A stretch of 60,173 bases of DNA, from the NCBI GenBank assembly GCA_000733415.1, contig KL662191.1:3145923-3206095 (forward strand). The letters are read 5' to 3'. A program made the translations under genes and the position numbers. Shown one piece after another: positions 18,601 to 25,583 of this stretch. The DNA comes from [Leptolyngbya] sp. JSC-1 (GTDB lineage: Bacteria > Cyanobacteriota > Cyanobacteriia > Elainellales > Elainellaceae). Within the stretch, counting starts at the first letter, position 1. The number at the start of each line of letters is the position of its first letter. The notes under the pieces were generated by a model that was given only the letters and a program-made list of their open reading frames with translations, was not told the DNA's origin and did not search any database.

Positions 18601-19807
18601 CGGCTTATTAGAAACCCAACTCGGTTTACCGAGCGGTACGGTTACTAATGTTGCAAATCCTCAGGTAGCGCTACTGCTCTTGGCGCAGCAAGTCTTGGTG
18701 GGGCTTGGTGTTCCTCCTGAGCTGATTGATCCAAGTCGGTACTATCAGCCTGGTAACTACTATCAACCCGGTGGACCATCGAACGAACCATCTAATGAAT
18801 CGCCAACCGATAATCCTCCAGATGATACTGGTACTTCTAGCAGCGGTAATCCTCCACCAGAGGACAATACCGGAACGGGTAATCCTAATACACAGCCCGT
18901 TGCAGTAGATACTTCTGGAAGCGATTCTGGTGATAATTCATCAGATGGTGGTGATGACGTAGGCAGCGATCCAGATACTGACCCACCCGGCACTGACGAC
19001 GAACCTATTTCTGATACCGATCCAGATGGCTCAGATCCTGACCCAACACCTATTGACAGCGATTCTGACTCCGGCAACTCACCCGATAATCCACCTGATG
19101 ATGCAACGGGCGGAGGCATAGACAATCCTAATCCGCCTGATGATGCAACCGATGGCGACATGGATAATCCTAATCCACCTGATGATGCAACCGGCGGTTC
19201 ACCAGATGATGGTCAGCAGCCTCCTGATCAGCCACCTCTTTCCGGTGGCCCCACCCAGGGCGACGACCAACCAAATTCAGGTGGGGCTTCACCGATTGCG
19301 GATCCAGCAGCAGATCTAGCAGATAACTCTACTCCACTCGGAGGTAACATTCAAGCCACAAAAGCTCCACCTACTGTCCGAACTGGAAGTCGTGGACGGG
19401 ATGTGCTCAGGGGTACTGATAGCGATGACATCATCACTGGATTGAAGGGGAATGATGTGATTAGCGGCTTTGGCGGCGATGACCAACTGTTTGGAAATGC
19501 TGGCAATGACCGATTGTTTGGTGGTAATGGTGATGACATTCTGGTTGGCGGTGGCGGCAGCGACATCCTTGTGGGTGGTCCTGGACGTGATGTCTTTGTC
19601 TTAGCGGTGAGCAGAGGCAGAGATACTATCCGCGACTTCCAAGTGGGCGTCGATACCATCGGATTGGCTCGTGGTTTAACCTTCGGTCAGCTTACGCTCA
19701 CCCAATCCGGCCGTCATACAACAATCGGTGTTGGTGATACGGTGCTGGCAGTTGTGAGAAACGTACAGGCGAATGACTTAACCCAGGCTTCGTTCAGCCA
19801 ATTCTAG
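12689..19807 (+). CDS. Giant Thr/Ser/Ala-rich RTX protein, probably type I secreted
   Basis: This 2372-residue protein is probably exported by a type I system. The first 500 residues are almost pure Thr/Ser/Ala/Val/Pro. Residues about 720-930 carry five units with a (L/V)(K/Q)(S/T/A)(L/V)G(A/V/T)G core, each ending (A/G)AGSGATET-like. Residues about 1330-2020 carry four globular 75-residue units (NSPNPLQAGLEVLANQLGLPPGSLSLENAQ type), separated by Gly/Ser/Thr linkers. Then an Asp/Pro-rich stretch (about 2050-2210) leads to RTX nonapeptides (GNDVISGFGGDDQLFG, GNDRLFGGNGDD) near 2245-2305 and a C-terminal domain rich in hydrophobic and Thr residues, as in RTX secretion signals. There is no N-terminal signal peptide. 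No HlyB/HlyD/TolC-type genes are in the window. It may be a surface or sheath protein (inference). The ATG at 12689 is preceded by GGAG. Confidence 0.85.
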   Translation: MTVLTSVDPQSSADSNSPPTSSSASETQPQSNSTTNTTAVTTTAVNSNSTGTSTAVGSAQTNQISAPAPAADSTLSSQLNSPPVSSNTSIDPSTTSTVAPSTTSTTSATTASTTAATTTAATTTAATTTAATPATPIVATADATTATVTTASAPTTSAPISSAPATNEPTSSTSAASASTAGTTTSTATASSGSTSSSSTSSSPTSSDPIGSGANSVEIATPTGTVASATTGGSTGSTPVASADASAAVVAVPTGGSTASSASTTSTGTASAATAATTTTATSTSSATPLPVPAPDMQASSSAVPGLQANVVVDNTSTHSAAGAKAVEESKGLGAAVVTYNDGTTNAAGAVAVDASKGLATSVFVYNSTPVPAPVPSPVAGASTATVASTVSSTSTTSTSPTAGTASTATVASTVASTQSATSNPETGTTSTAIVSSTTSSTTTAVVRPTVSPTPTTASTVSSATTATTVTSTPSAPTSNFVPSESLFGSAGLPSLTNATVGVIDTGNGPAAGVFVNGSNNPIAIASTAVDSATTASTSRIIDDIVKSLIPTPLPSPLPAPLSSATPQSTTVPGGTAATATATTGTTSGGAASTAAGSTAVTGGTAAASTAAGTTASGTTAAVTQTDNSLTPTAASSATEIATPTSGTTAVTTTAVTTATTATTVAAGAAETPTGSTTGSTGSTAAQGIQTNLPAITTALSQPVPQQTSNGQPTLASQGNLTVTANIQAFTLNGALVIDSWLKSLGAGAFTINGDTMKGAGSGATETSSKLYDGLGNLVMDASLKSVGVGSFSMTTTSLNAAGSGATETQTSMFSNGIVVMSSSLKTLGTGLFSATGTGIHAAGSGATETGFMGLDTSGASSSSLKALGAGTFSLDPTGMNAAGAGAADTGTQILTNVNGTVLGVDANVQAVGAGTMSFTPQGFAAHGEGNVDARATIALSTPNPVPAATATTAAPTGNAATAASAAATSTTQPAATTAAASAATGAATGATTNATTNATTSATTSAATAAANPATTASPIPAATGTATGPGTAALTTSTSTVAVVQSTTDAPSVNSLLASSLMDEVLTWVAVMQTVGTGLFSGGNHTSTTYRTATLREVMGGSTDLSAFLLGLGGGTQNNAAGLGTPQGLLQAANTYVAPSSPTTSALSASGTQSYLNAMAGYTGSSAGTAIIGSMLTGASSVLGNASGAGTGSPTTGTTTASTGGTTAASSATATTTGSVATPVGSSSTASTETTTATGTGTATGTATGTATGTATTGTTTAATGSATTGSATTDSTTPTPAASPTTSSTSGTALASATGTGTETVTSGATNSGQTVANPTAGLATALMSSPDPLQGGLDIVGAQVGLPPGSLSLSNAQASLALLETQAGLPAGSMSQVSNPQAALTIIANETLKAVGVPASSLSNPTLTPQEYLELAQALQPLSAKLQAAPTGGSSAAAGAAGATDTTGATTGVPQGSGSQTSDGTTPTETPTGTGSAPTGTTGAGTANNSAADFAAFANAVAVLLSSPNPLEAGLGLLTTQLGLPPGTISLENPQAGIALIESQLGLPAGTVAAFSSNPQATLVFLAQQALAGTGASAALIDLQFAANNTSPSSDDMTPRGSVSILEGIPSLSENLKNLPAPPPPVVDNSNPGNGSSGSGTTGSGNTGSTGSSNSGGSTGNTSGSTGGSTGSTGGSTGSGSTGSTGGSTGGSTGGSTGGSTGGSTGTTGATGSNGTASGDTSGNPDLIAAIINSPNPLQAGLEVLANQLGLPPGSLSLENAQASLALLEAPLGLLPGTASNIPDPQAALVFVAQQVLTTLGISPDILNPDTYYQPGGQTGGSSSGNGSTGGGSTNTGNTDTGSTDSGSASNGQSGSANDIPGGSGTSGGPVGGTGTPGGNSSTDPGSNGSQPVSDSNGSPGSPTGTNGSGNPQPSPGGGTPSGGLNPALLSAIINSPDPLQTALELLANQLGLPPGSLSLNTAEASLGLLETQLGLPSGTVTNVANPQVALLLLAQQVLVGLGVPPELIDPSRYYQPGNYYQPGGPSNEPSNESPTDNPPDDTGTSSSGNPPPEDNTGTGNPNTQPVAVDTSGSDSGDNSSDGGDDVGSDPDTDPPGTDDEPISDTDPDGSDPDPTPIDSDSDSGNSPDNPPDDATGGGIDNPNPPDDATDGDMDNPNPPDDATGGSPDDGQQPPDQPPLSGGPTQGDDQPNSGGASPIADPAADLADNSTPLGGNIQATKAPPTVRTGSRGRDVLRGTDSDDIITGLKGNDVISGFGGDDQLFGNAGNDRLFGGNGDDILVGGGGSDILVGGPGRDVFVLAVSRGRDTIRDFQVGVDTIGLARGLTFGQLTLTQSGRHTTIGVGDTVLAVVRNVQANDLTQASFSQF
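14866..15480 (+). repeat. Five repeats of about 120-130 bp inside the RTX gene
   Basis: The encoded units share LKSLGAGAF, LKSVGVGSF, LKTLGTGLF, LKALGAGTF and VQAVGAGTM cores (at about 14912, 15040, 15163, 15283 and 15415), each followed by a short insert and mostly AGSGATET. A degenerate sixth core (MQTVGTGLF) occurs near 15910. The units have diverged from one another, so the duplication is not recent. Confidence 0.7.
16676..18745 (+). repeat. Four repeats of about 240 bp inside the RTX gene
   Basis: Copies begin near 16680, 17214, 17896 and 18503. Each encodes about 75 residues in the order SP(N/D)PLQ, QLGLPPG(S/T)LSL, A(S/G)LALLE, GLP(A/S)GT, NPQAAL and a closing (V/I/S)-P segment. Gly/Ser/Thr linkers of variable length separate the copies; the linker at 17740-17815 is itself a pure run of a 9-base GGTTCAACA-like unit. 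Confidence 0.8.
19384..19600 (+). repeat. RTX calcium-binding nonapeptide array
   Basis: About six to eight consecutive GGxGxDxLx-like units (GNDVISGFGGDDQLFG, NAGNDRLFG, GNGDDILVG, GGSDILVG, GPGRDVF). They form the Ca2+-binding beta-roll that typically precedes a type I secretion signal. Confidence 0.85.
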
Positions 19808-20139
19808 CCTCCGCTTTGAAGGATCTTCGGATCGCAACACTGAGGGGTAGGTATTGCCTGCCCCTTTCTAGTTCCAACTGGAGGCAGGTCATTCAACCCA
19901 ATTAAACGAACAAGGGAGTGTGAGCATCTTGCCCACCGCAAGCGAGTCGATTGCACTACAAATCGTTTAAATAATTAGATCGACTGTTTATCATGTCTAT
20001 TTAAAACCTATCTGAAAGCGATCTGAAAGCAGAATAGAAGAGTGATTAAACAGTTCAGACAAACAACAGCTATGACTTAGGCTAGATCCAGTTTGGATCT
20101 AGCCTAAGTCATAGCTGTTGTTTGATTGGTTTGAATGAT
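19808..20139. other. Convergent intergenic region holding a long palindrome
   Basis: This separates the rightward RTX gene from the leftward cluster that fills the rest of the window. Apart from the 31-bp palindrome at 20060-20124 I see only short sequence repeats and no gene. Confidence 0.55.
20060..20124. repeat. Perfect 31-bp inverted repeat with 3-base loop
   Basis: The arms 20060-20090 and 20094-20124 are exact reverse complements (starting CAAACAACAGCTATG and ending CATAGCTGTTGTTTG) around a GTT loop. The element sits 16 bases downstream of the last stop codon of the 40-kb leftward cluster and 252 bases after the RTX stop. It would form a very stable hairpin in either transcript. There is no long T-run on either side, so it is not a textbook terminator. 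Confidence 0.9.
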
Positions 20140-21384
20140 CTAGATACTGCTCTGAAATTTCTGGTCAATGCTAAGAGGAACAACATCAGTGGCAACATTC
20201 ATCTGGTTGAGCATCTGCTGAATCTCGTTAGAGTAGATGGGGTTCATCACAATTACCTGATCTGGCTGATAGGCTTGCAGGAACTGAGGGGACATGATTT
20301 CCTTACCTACACCAGGAATGAAGCGGCCATGCCGATAGGGATTGATATCAACAATGTATTCAATCTGATCGGTCGCGCCCAATGTCGTTAAGAAGGAAAC
20401 ACACTTGGACCCCGATCCCCAGATTACTACGCGCTTGCCTTGTTGCTTGAGTTGATTTAGGTGCTGTTTCCAGCTCGATAAATAGGTTTGAATGCGATAG
20501 AGAAAATGCTGCAACTCTTGGGTCAGTTGCTCCAACGTTTCTTCCTGCGGGTGAATCAGATCAGAAGGTGATGCCACCGGACGCGCCTCAATCAGCAGAT
20601 ATTGATCGGCATAGGCGCGGTATAAATCTGTTACTTCAAAGCCACAGGAACGGAACAGCCGCGCTAGGGAACCTGGCGTGAAGTAGGAGCAATGTTCGTA
20701 ATATATATCTTCAAAGGCCAGTTCTTTGAGAATGCGAATCGTATCGGGGATTTCAAAAAATATAGCTGTGTCCAGACGATTACCAATCGAACGACGGACC
20801 GTTTTCAACAAGTCAGAGACATCATAAATATGTTCTAAAGTATGGCGACAGCAAATCAAATCACCCACATATTCGCTGTGGCGCTCGGAATAGTATTCGG
20901 CAAAGAAGCGCACCCGGTCAGCCGCTGCACTCTGAACTCGCCCTGGAACTGCACTGGGATCGATACCGATGCCGTAATTGTTGCCCAATTCGCACAGCAG
21001 CAGCAAAAAATCACCCTTACTACAGCCAATCTCGACAATCTGCTTGTGGTGTAGGTCGTATCGCTCAACCAAATGATTCGCCAAATCCAGCGCGAACTGA
21101 TTGAAAGTGGGGGAAAAGCTCTGCTGATCTTCGTAATTGGGAGCATAGGCAGCCAATTCTGGATCATAGGCCAGATTGGTGATAAAGCCACAGTGTGGGC
21201 AAAAGCCGAGATCGATATCCCCCTTTGGAAATCCGATTGCTGCTTGCTGAGTGGGCAACATCAGGCAGCTATGAATTGGTACCTGCTGGACCTGATAAAA
21301 CGATGTCAGATGCGAATGGCCGCAGCTAGGACAGTTTTTTTGAGACTGCAGTTTGGGTTGGTCGAGCAGGGAAGGTTGTTTCAT
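20140..21384 (-). CDS. Class I SAM-dependent C-methyltransferase-like protein (sugar type)
   Basis: The architecture is that of sugar C-methyltransferases. An N-terminal Cys-rich putative zinc site (NCPSCGHSHL near residue 17 and GFCPHCGFI near 65) is followed by a Rossmann methyltransferase core (VEIGCSKGDFLLLL, IGIDPSAVPG), HTLEHIYDV, and a C-terminal domain containing VVIWGSGSKCVSFL and VDINPYRHGRFIPG. I place the start at ATG 21384 (MKQPSLLD). The longer frame to 21687 only translates a G-rich tandem repeat and overlaps the neighbouring gene. It is the last gene of the leftward cluster and paralogous to 22453-23673. Substrate is inferred, perhaps an NDP-keto-sugar. Confidence 0.8.
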   Translation of the reverse strand: MKQPSLLDQPKLQSQKNCPSCGHSHLTSFYQVQQVPIHSCLMLPTQQAAIGFPKGDIDLGFCPHCGFITNLAYDPELAAYAPNYEDQQSFSPTFNQFALDLANHLVERYDLHHKQIVEIGCSKGDFLLLLCELGNNYGIGIDPSAVPGRVQSAAADRVRFFAEYYSERHSEYVGDLICCRHTLEHIYDVSDLLKTVRRSIGNRLDTAIFFEIPDTIRILKELAFEDIYYEHCSYFTPGSLARLFRSCGFEVTDLYRAYADQYLLIEARPVASPSDLIHPQEETLEQLTQELQHFLYRIQTYLSSWKQHLNQLKQQGKRVVIWGSGSKCVSFLTTLGATDQIEYIVDINPYRHGRFIPGVGKEIMSPQFLQAYQPDQVIVMNPIYSNEIQQMLNQMNVATDVVPLSIDQKFQSSI

Positions 21385-21387
21385 GGT

Positions 21388-21459
21388 GAGGGGTGGGGGT
21401 AGGGGGTAGGGGGTAGGGGGTAGGGGGTAGGGGGTAGGGGTAGGGGTAGGGGTAGGGGG
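21388..21459. repeat. G-rich 7-bp tandem repeat (GGGGGTA)n
   Basis: There are about six GGGGGTA units followed by three or four GGGGTA units on the + strand, lying between the dioxygenase stop (21465) and the methyltransferase start (21384). The leader transcript of the leftward gene is therefore (TACCCCC)n, while the + strand could form G-quadruplexes. A related repeat is found at 48591-48647. Confidence 0.85.
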
Positions 21460-21464
21460 AATGA

Positions 21465-22427
21465 TTACTTCTTGCTTTTTACTTTTAGAGCTGGCTCTAA
21501 TGCAATTTCGGTGGGACGAAACACCAAATTTAGATCGGCGCGAGCAGGAGGTTCCTTTTCGTAGAGCGCTACAATTTCTGCGGGGAAGGGGGCTAGGTCG
21601 GAAGCCCGCAGGAAGTCGCGTAGAGCGGTGTCGCGGGGGTTGGAGTCGGCATTGGGGGCACCACTTTGGGTGACTACTTCGCTCCAATGGACGGTGCGGA
21701 AGTCGATGCTGTAGCGGGTGCGGCCTGAGGTGTTGGGCACTGTGGAGTGTAAATGGGCAGGTGAGAACAGAATTGCACCACCGGTCTCACAGACGACCCG
21801 CAGCTGTGGCTCTAGCTCGATGGGTTCTTCAACGCGGGGTTGTTTGCGCGTATCGGTATGAATATGCTGAGCCGCATTTTTGCGCCCAAATGTGTTCCAT
21901 TCGTAGTAGCTGAATTCGCTGGAGCTGTTGCGCACTGCTCGATTCCAATAAGCTGGATGAAACGCGAGGGCACTCTCAGATTCGAAGTCGTAGATTGGTA
22001 GCCACCAGTTGATCTGACACATGGGTGCAGAAAACCAAGTGTCTCGATGGGGATGAAAGGCATAGCCCACACCGGACGTGAGGTAGCCGTCACTCGTGGC
22101 CATGCGCAGGCGCGGTACATCGAGGTAGGTTTTGTCGAGGTCACAGCCGAATTCGGCTAAAATGTCGCGAATCAACTGCTTGGTTTTGGGATGGTGAATG
22201 AACTTGGGCTTGAGGGGAGCCACAATTGCTACATACTCTTCTACCGGCATGTGGTACTGGGCATAGAGCGGATCGAGTCCGGCAAAGGCTTCTTCGATCA
22301 TGGTGCGGGCGTGATCACAGAGAGCCACCGTACTGGGACAGGGGCTGTAGGTGAAAATATGCCCGTCGTACAAGCGCTGGCGTCTTAGATCATCAGGAAC
22401 ACGAGAATCGAAATAAATGGTAGTCAT
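21465..22427 (-). CDS. Phytanoyl-CoA dioxygenase-like Fe(II)/2-oxoglutarate oxygenase
   Basis: This 320-residue protein shows the metal triad of the Fe(II)/2OG superfamily: HRD (in AFHPHRDTWFS near residue 128) as the HxD, a distal His in FSPAHLHSTVP near 230, and an Arg for 2OG in NTSGRTRYSIDFR. It probably hydroxylates a small molecule. In this cluster the acyl chain or a sugar is a likely substrate (inference). The ATG at 22427 (MTTIYFDSR) is chosen. The longer frame to 22496 would overlap the upstream methyltransferase by 44 bases and has no conserved sequence. The upstream gene ends at 22453. Confidence 0.75.
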   Translation of the reverse strand: MTTIYFDSRVPDDLRRQRLYDGHIFTYSPCPSTVALCDHARTMIEEAFAGLDPLYAQYHMPVEEYVAIVAPLKPKFIHHPKTKQLIRDILAEFGCDLDKTYLDVPRLRMATSDGYLTSGVGYAFHPHRDTWFSAPMCQINWWLPIYDFESESALAFHPAYWNRAVRNSSSEFSYYEWNTFGRKNAAQHIHTDTRKQPRVEEPIELEPQLRVVCETGGAILFSPAHLHSTVPNTSGRTRYSIDFRTVHWSEVVTQSGAPNADSNPRDTALRDFLRASDLAPFPAEIVALYEKEPPARADLNLVFRPTEIALEPALKVKSKK

Positions 22428-22452
22428 AGTTGAAGAAAAGCAGGAAGATAAA

Positions 22453-23673
22453 CTACACCACAATGGGTTGGGGAATCGGAACGATGAATTTACCACCCTG
22501 TTGGCGATAAGCGGACTGTTGCTTCAGAATTTCCTCGGCAAAGTTCCACGCGAGTAATAAAACATAATCTGGCTGTTTGTCGAGTAGCGTACTCGGCGGC
22601 AGAATCGGTAAATGATTGCCACCCATATAGCGCCCATGCTTGAACGGATTCAGATCCACCACATAATCAATCAAGCTGCGGTCAATCCCAACATAGCTCA
22701 GTAGAGTTGTAGCTTTGGCGGCAGCTCCGTAGGCGACGATCGAGTGCCCCTGTTGCTTGAGGCGATGCAGTAATCCCAACAGCTCATCCTTGATCTGGCG
22801 CACTTGATTAGCGAACTGTTGATAGTAAGCCAACTGATCCATTCCGGTTTCGGCCTCGGCTTGCAGCAAACTTGTGACCGACGCGTCTACTGATTCACGA
22901 GGTTCGACAAACAGCCGCAGCGAACCACCGTGAATTGGCACCCGCTTGATGTGATTGAGATACAGCCCATGCCGCCGAAACAGTTTGTCTAGGGCTATAA
23001 CCGAAAAATAGCAGAGGTGCTGGTGGTAAATTGTGTCAAACTCACAGTGTTTGATCAAATCTCCCAAGTAGGGCGCTTCGATCACCGCTACGCCTGTGTC
23101 TTTGAGCAAGAGTTTAATTCCGGCCACAAAGCCATTCAAATCGGGTACATGGGCCAAGACATTATTGGCCAAAAACACATCAGCAGATCTGCCTTCCTGC
23201 TGCAACTGTTGAGCTAAATCGCGGCCAAAGAAGGTACACAGCGTTGGGATGCCAGCAGCTTGGGCGACCTGTGCCGGTCCCTCTGCCGGGTCGATGCCCA
23301 ATACCGGAATGCCCTTCGCCATAAAGTTTTTCAGCAGGTAGCCATCGTTGCTGGCCGCCTCGATCACCAAACTGTTGCTGTCCAGCGAACGCGAATCGAT
23401 CAAAAATTCGGCGCTGGTGGCAAAGTGGTTGAGCAGCGCTTTCGAGACCGACGAGAAGTAGGGATAATCGCGACAAAACAAAATTTCCGGCGGTACCGAT
23501 TCGGTGATCTGAACCAGGGTGCAGTTTGGGCAAAACACCAGATCGAGCGGCGCAAAAATTTCCGGTTTCTGAAGTTGCGCTTCGGTTAACAAAGCATCCG
23601 CTAACGGCGTTTTGCCGAAGGAAATAATCGGTTCGAGATGGGTGTGACCACAGGAAAAGCAGGTTGCAGACAT
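22453..23673 (-). CDS. Sugar C-methyltransferase family protein
   Basis: This 406-residue protein has the three-part layout of NDP-hexose C-methyltransferases (TylCIII/NovU type). Putative zinc ligands occur in CFSCGHTHL near residue 5 and VFCPNCTLVQ near 48. The SAM-binding core is LVIEAASNDGYLLKNF and GIDPAEGPA, with EAPYLGDLIKHCEFDTIYHQH carrying the family's histidines. A C-terminal nucleotide-binding domain (IVAYGAAAKATTLL, VDLNPFKHGRYMGG) closes the protein. It probably methylates a keto-sugar carbon. It shares the family with 20140-21384, so the pair may act on two positions or two sugars. No dedicated 3,5-epimerase is seen in the window. Confidence 0.85.
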   Translation of the reverse strand: MSATCFSCGHTHLEPIISFGKTPLADALLTEAQLQKPEIFAPLDLVFCPNCTLVQITESVPPEILFCRDYPYFSSVSKALLNHFATSAEFLIDSRSLDSNSLVIEAASNDGYLLKNFMAKGIPVLGIDPAEGPAQVAQAAGIPTLCTFFGRDLAQQLQQEGRSADVFLANNVLAHVPDLNGFVAGIKLLLKDTGVAVIEAPYLGDLIKHCEFDTIYHQHLCYFSVIALDKLFRRHGLYLNHIKRVPIHGGSLRLFVEPRESVDASVTSLLQAEAETGMDQLAYYQQFANQVRQIKDELLGLLHRLKQQGHSIVAYGAAAKATTLLSYVGIDRSLIDYVVDLNPFKHGRYMGGNHLPILPPSTLLDKQPDYVLLLAWNFAEEILKQQSAYRQQGGKFIVPIPQPIVV

Positions 23674-23699
23674 AGCTTGCTAGATGAAGAAAGGCAGGA

Positions 23700-24623
23700 T
23701 TAACCGATTGCTAGCCCAGGATAGGGAGTGTGAGGCAGCCAACCACCACCGGGTTTCGCCAACACTAATACATCTTGAGCACCAGGGATGTAGTCAATCA
23801 GATCAAATACTGAGCCAAATACGCTGATTACTTCCGAGCGTTTCTGGAATATATCCCAGCCAGAGCCACCCACCTGAGTTGAAAGCGAAGCGCTGGGGCT
23901 AGAGCTAGTCAAGGTCAAGCGACCCGTGCGCTCATATTCCGCCCGTTCTTCACGGGTGAGATAGTTCCAGTGGGGATGGCGTTTGCCCACCACCGTACAG
24001 AGAAAAACGCCGCCCGGACGCAGCACGCGCCGAACCTCCTCTAGCCAGCTTTGCTGCCACTCCAAAGGAATATGGGTGAATACAGAAAGAGCAAACACCA
24101 GATCAAACGAATCAGGCTGGGCAAAGGCCAAAGGCGGCTGTAGCTCGTTAATGTAGAACTCAATGCCGGGTACATGCTGCTGACACCAATCAATCATCTC
24201 TGGATTCACATCCGAGCCGACCAGCCGCAGTCCCTCGATGCAGCGAAAGTGACGCAGGTTGCGGGCCGTACCACAGCCTAGCTCGAGGATGCTGCCGATG
24301 GTGCGGGGGTTGATCGAAAAATGCTCTAAAATAGCGAACCAATTGGCTGCAATGTGATAGCCACCAGCGAAGTAGAGATCGGAATTGGCTTGTCGGTTCA
24401 GCCCTGCTTGATCCATCGCCGAGGTTTTGGCGATCAATTTAACTGGTGGTATCGGCCCCGGATCGACGGCACAGAAATCTTGACCAAACCGCTGCTGCAA
24501 ATAGCGATGCCAACGCTGCCGCTGCTGACGGTGCCCCAACCGATAGAGCAAACGTTCGATCAGCGAGATTGGACCGGGAGGCTGCAACTCGAAAGACGAA
24601 ACTGGAAGTGCTTGAGTTCGCAT
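23700..24623 (-). CDS. Class I SAM-dependent methyltransferase
   Basis: Motif I reads ILELGCGTARNLRHF near residue 115, followed by LVGSDVNPEMIDWC and the motif IV/post region FDLVFALSVFTHIP, and LRPGGVFLCTVVGK. It is a methyltransferase of the Methyltransf_11/25 kind with an N-terminal extension of about 90 residues that I do not recognise. It lies between the ABC permease and the C-methyltransferase with short gaps (26-108 bases). The substrate cannot be read from the sequence. Confidence 0.8.
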   Translation of the reverse strand: MRTQALPVSSFELQPPGPISLIERLLYRLGHRQQRQRWHRYLQQRFGQDFCAVDPGPIPPVKLIAKTSAMDQAGLNRQANSDLYFAGGYHIAANWFAILEHFSINPRTIGSILELGCGTARNLRHFRCIEGLRLVGSDVNPEMIDWCQQHVPGIEFYINELQPPLAFAQPDSFDLVFALSVFTHIPLEWQQSWLEEVRRVLRPGGVFLCTVVGKRHPHWNYLTREERAEYERTGRLTLTSSSPSASLSTQVGGSGWDIFQKRSEVISVFGSVFDLIDYIPGAQDVLVLAKPGGGWLPHTPYPGLAIG

Positions 24624-24661
24624 ACAGCGCGAATATCATTCAGTAAACAACAGATATCAAC

Positions 24662-24721
24662 ACAGTTGGTACTACAGTTGGCACTACGATTGGCACTACG
24701 GTCGGTACTACAGTTAGCAGC
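24662..24721. repeat. 12-bp tandem repeat, five copies
   Basis: Five units of ACAGTTGGTACT with few differences lie between the methyltransferase start and the permease stop. The copies differ mainly at positions 3, 5 and 9. No coding role is seen. Confidence 0.75.
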
Positions 24722-24731
24722 AGAATTAAAC

Positions 24732-25583
24732 TTAACGAATCAGTTTAGGATAGATCAGTCGAGCCGCCAAGCTGGCAAAAGTGAGGGTAACTACAACCAG
24801 CCAGAGTAATTGCCATTGCCAATAGGTCGGTAAACCCAGCGGCCAGCGCAGTAGGTCGATTAGAGATGCTAGCGGAAATGCAGTAGCGATGGCATTGAGG
24901 GGTTCGGGTAGAGTATCGCGAGGAAAATAAGTGCCAGAAATGGTGAACATCGGCACGATCAACAAGAAAATCGGAATGTTGACTTGCTCGACTTGCCGCA
25001 CACAGGCGGCGGTTAGTAGCCCCATTGCGCCAAACAGGAGGCTACCCAGTATCATCAGTGGCAATGAATTGAGCAGATCCCAGCCGGAATAGAGTCCCCA
25101 AATCACCGTGACAATGGCCGTCAGCCCGCCGACAATCATGCCTTTGGTGGCTGCCCACAACCAGTCGCCCATAAACACTTCCGCAAACGACAGAGGCGCG
25201 GTCAGCAATCCCTGCCAGGTTTTTTGATACTCCAGGCGAATAAATGTACCATAAGCCCCTTCAAAGAAGGATTGAAACAGCAGCCCAATCGCGATCATAG
25301 CCGGGGCAATGAATTTAGGATAAGGCACGGTATTGCCCAGGTACGTGACATCTCCAATCAGAGGTGTCAGCCCAAATCCAAAAGCGGTTAGGTAAACAAT
25401 CGGTTCGGTCAGCGGCAGCAAACAGTTGGCAAGCCACATCCGCTGATACACCTTGGCATGTCGTCGCCACACCGAATAAACACCCCAGAGCGAAAAGGCA
25501 TTTTCAGTCACCTTACTGGTGCTGCGGGCAGTTTGTCCGCTTGGAGCCGTTTGAGCTGAGATCATCGGTTTATCTGGAATCAT
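24732..25583 (-). CDS. ABC-2 type transporter permease (NodJ-like)
   Basis: This 283-residue integral membrane protein has about six hydrophobic segments (LPLTEPIVYLTAFGFGL, FIAPAMIAIGLLFQSFF, GMIVGGLTAIVTVIWGL, LMILGSLLFGAMGLL, IFLLIVPMFTISGTYFP and the C-terminal LLWLVVVTLTFASLAARLIYP). The order and the FPRDTLPEPLNAIATAFPLASLIDLLR block are typical of ABC-2/NodJ permeases. The ATG at 25583 overlaps the ATPase stop as ATGA, which supports translational coupling and this start. It likely exports a lipid or glycolipid with the ATPase (inference). Confidence 0.87.
   Translation of the reverse strand: MIPDKPMISAQTAPSGQTARSTSKVTENAFSLWGVYSVWRRHAKVYQRMWLANCLLPLTEPIVYLTAFGFGLTPLIGDVTYLGNTVPYPKFIAPAMIAIGLLFQSFFEGAYGTFIRLEYQKTWQGLLTAPLSFAEVFMGDWLWAATKGMIVGGLTAIVTVIWGLYSGWDLLNSLPLMILGSLLFGAMGLLTAACVRQVEQVNIPIFLLIVPMFTISGTYFPRDTLPEPLNAIATAFPLASLIDLLRWPLGLPTYWQWQLLWLVVVTLTFASLAARLIYPKLIR

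Noticed and set aside
20140..21687. Longer version of the C-methyltransferase with a PTPTPTPYPLPP-type N-terminus
   Set aside because: The extension translates the G-rich tandem repeat and overlaps the dioxygenase gene; the conserved protein starts at 21384.
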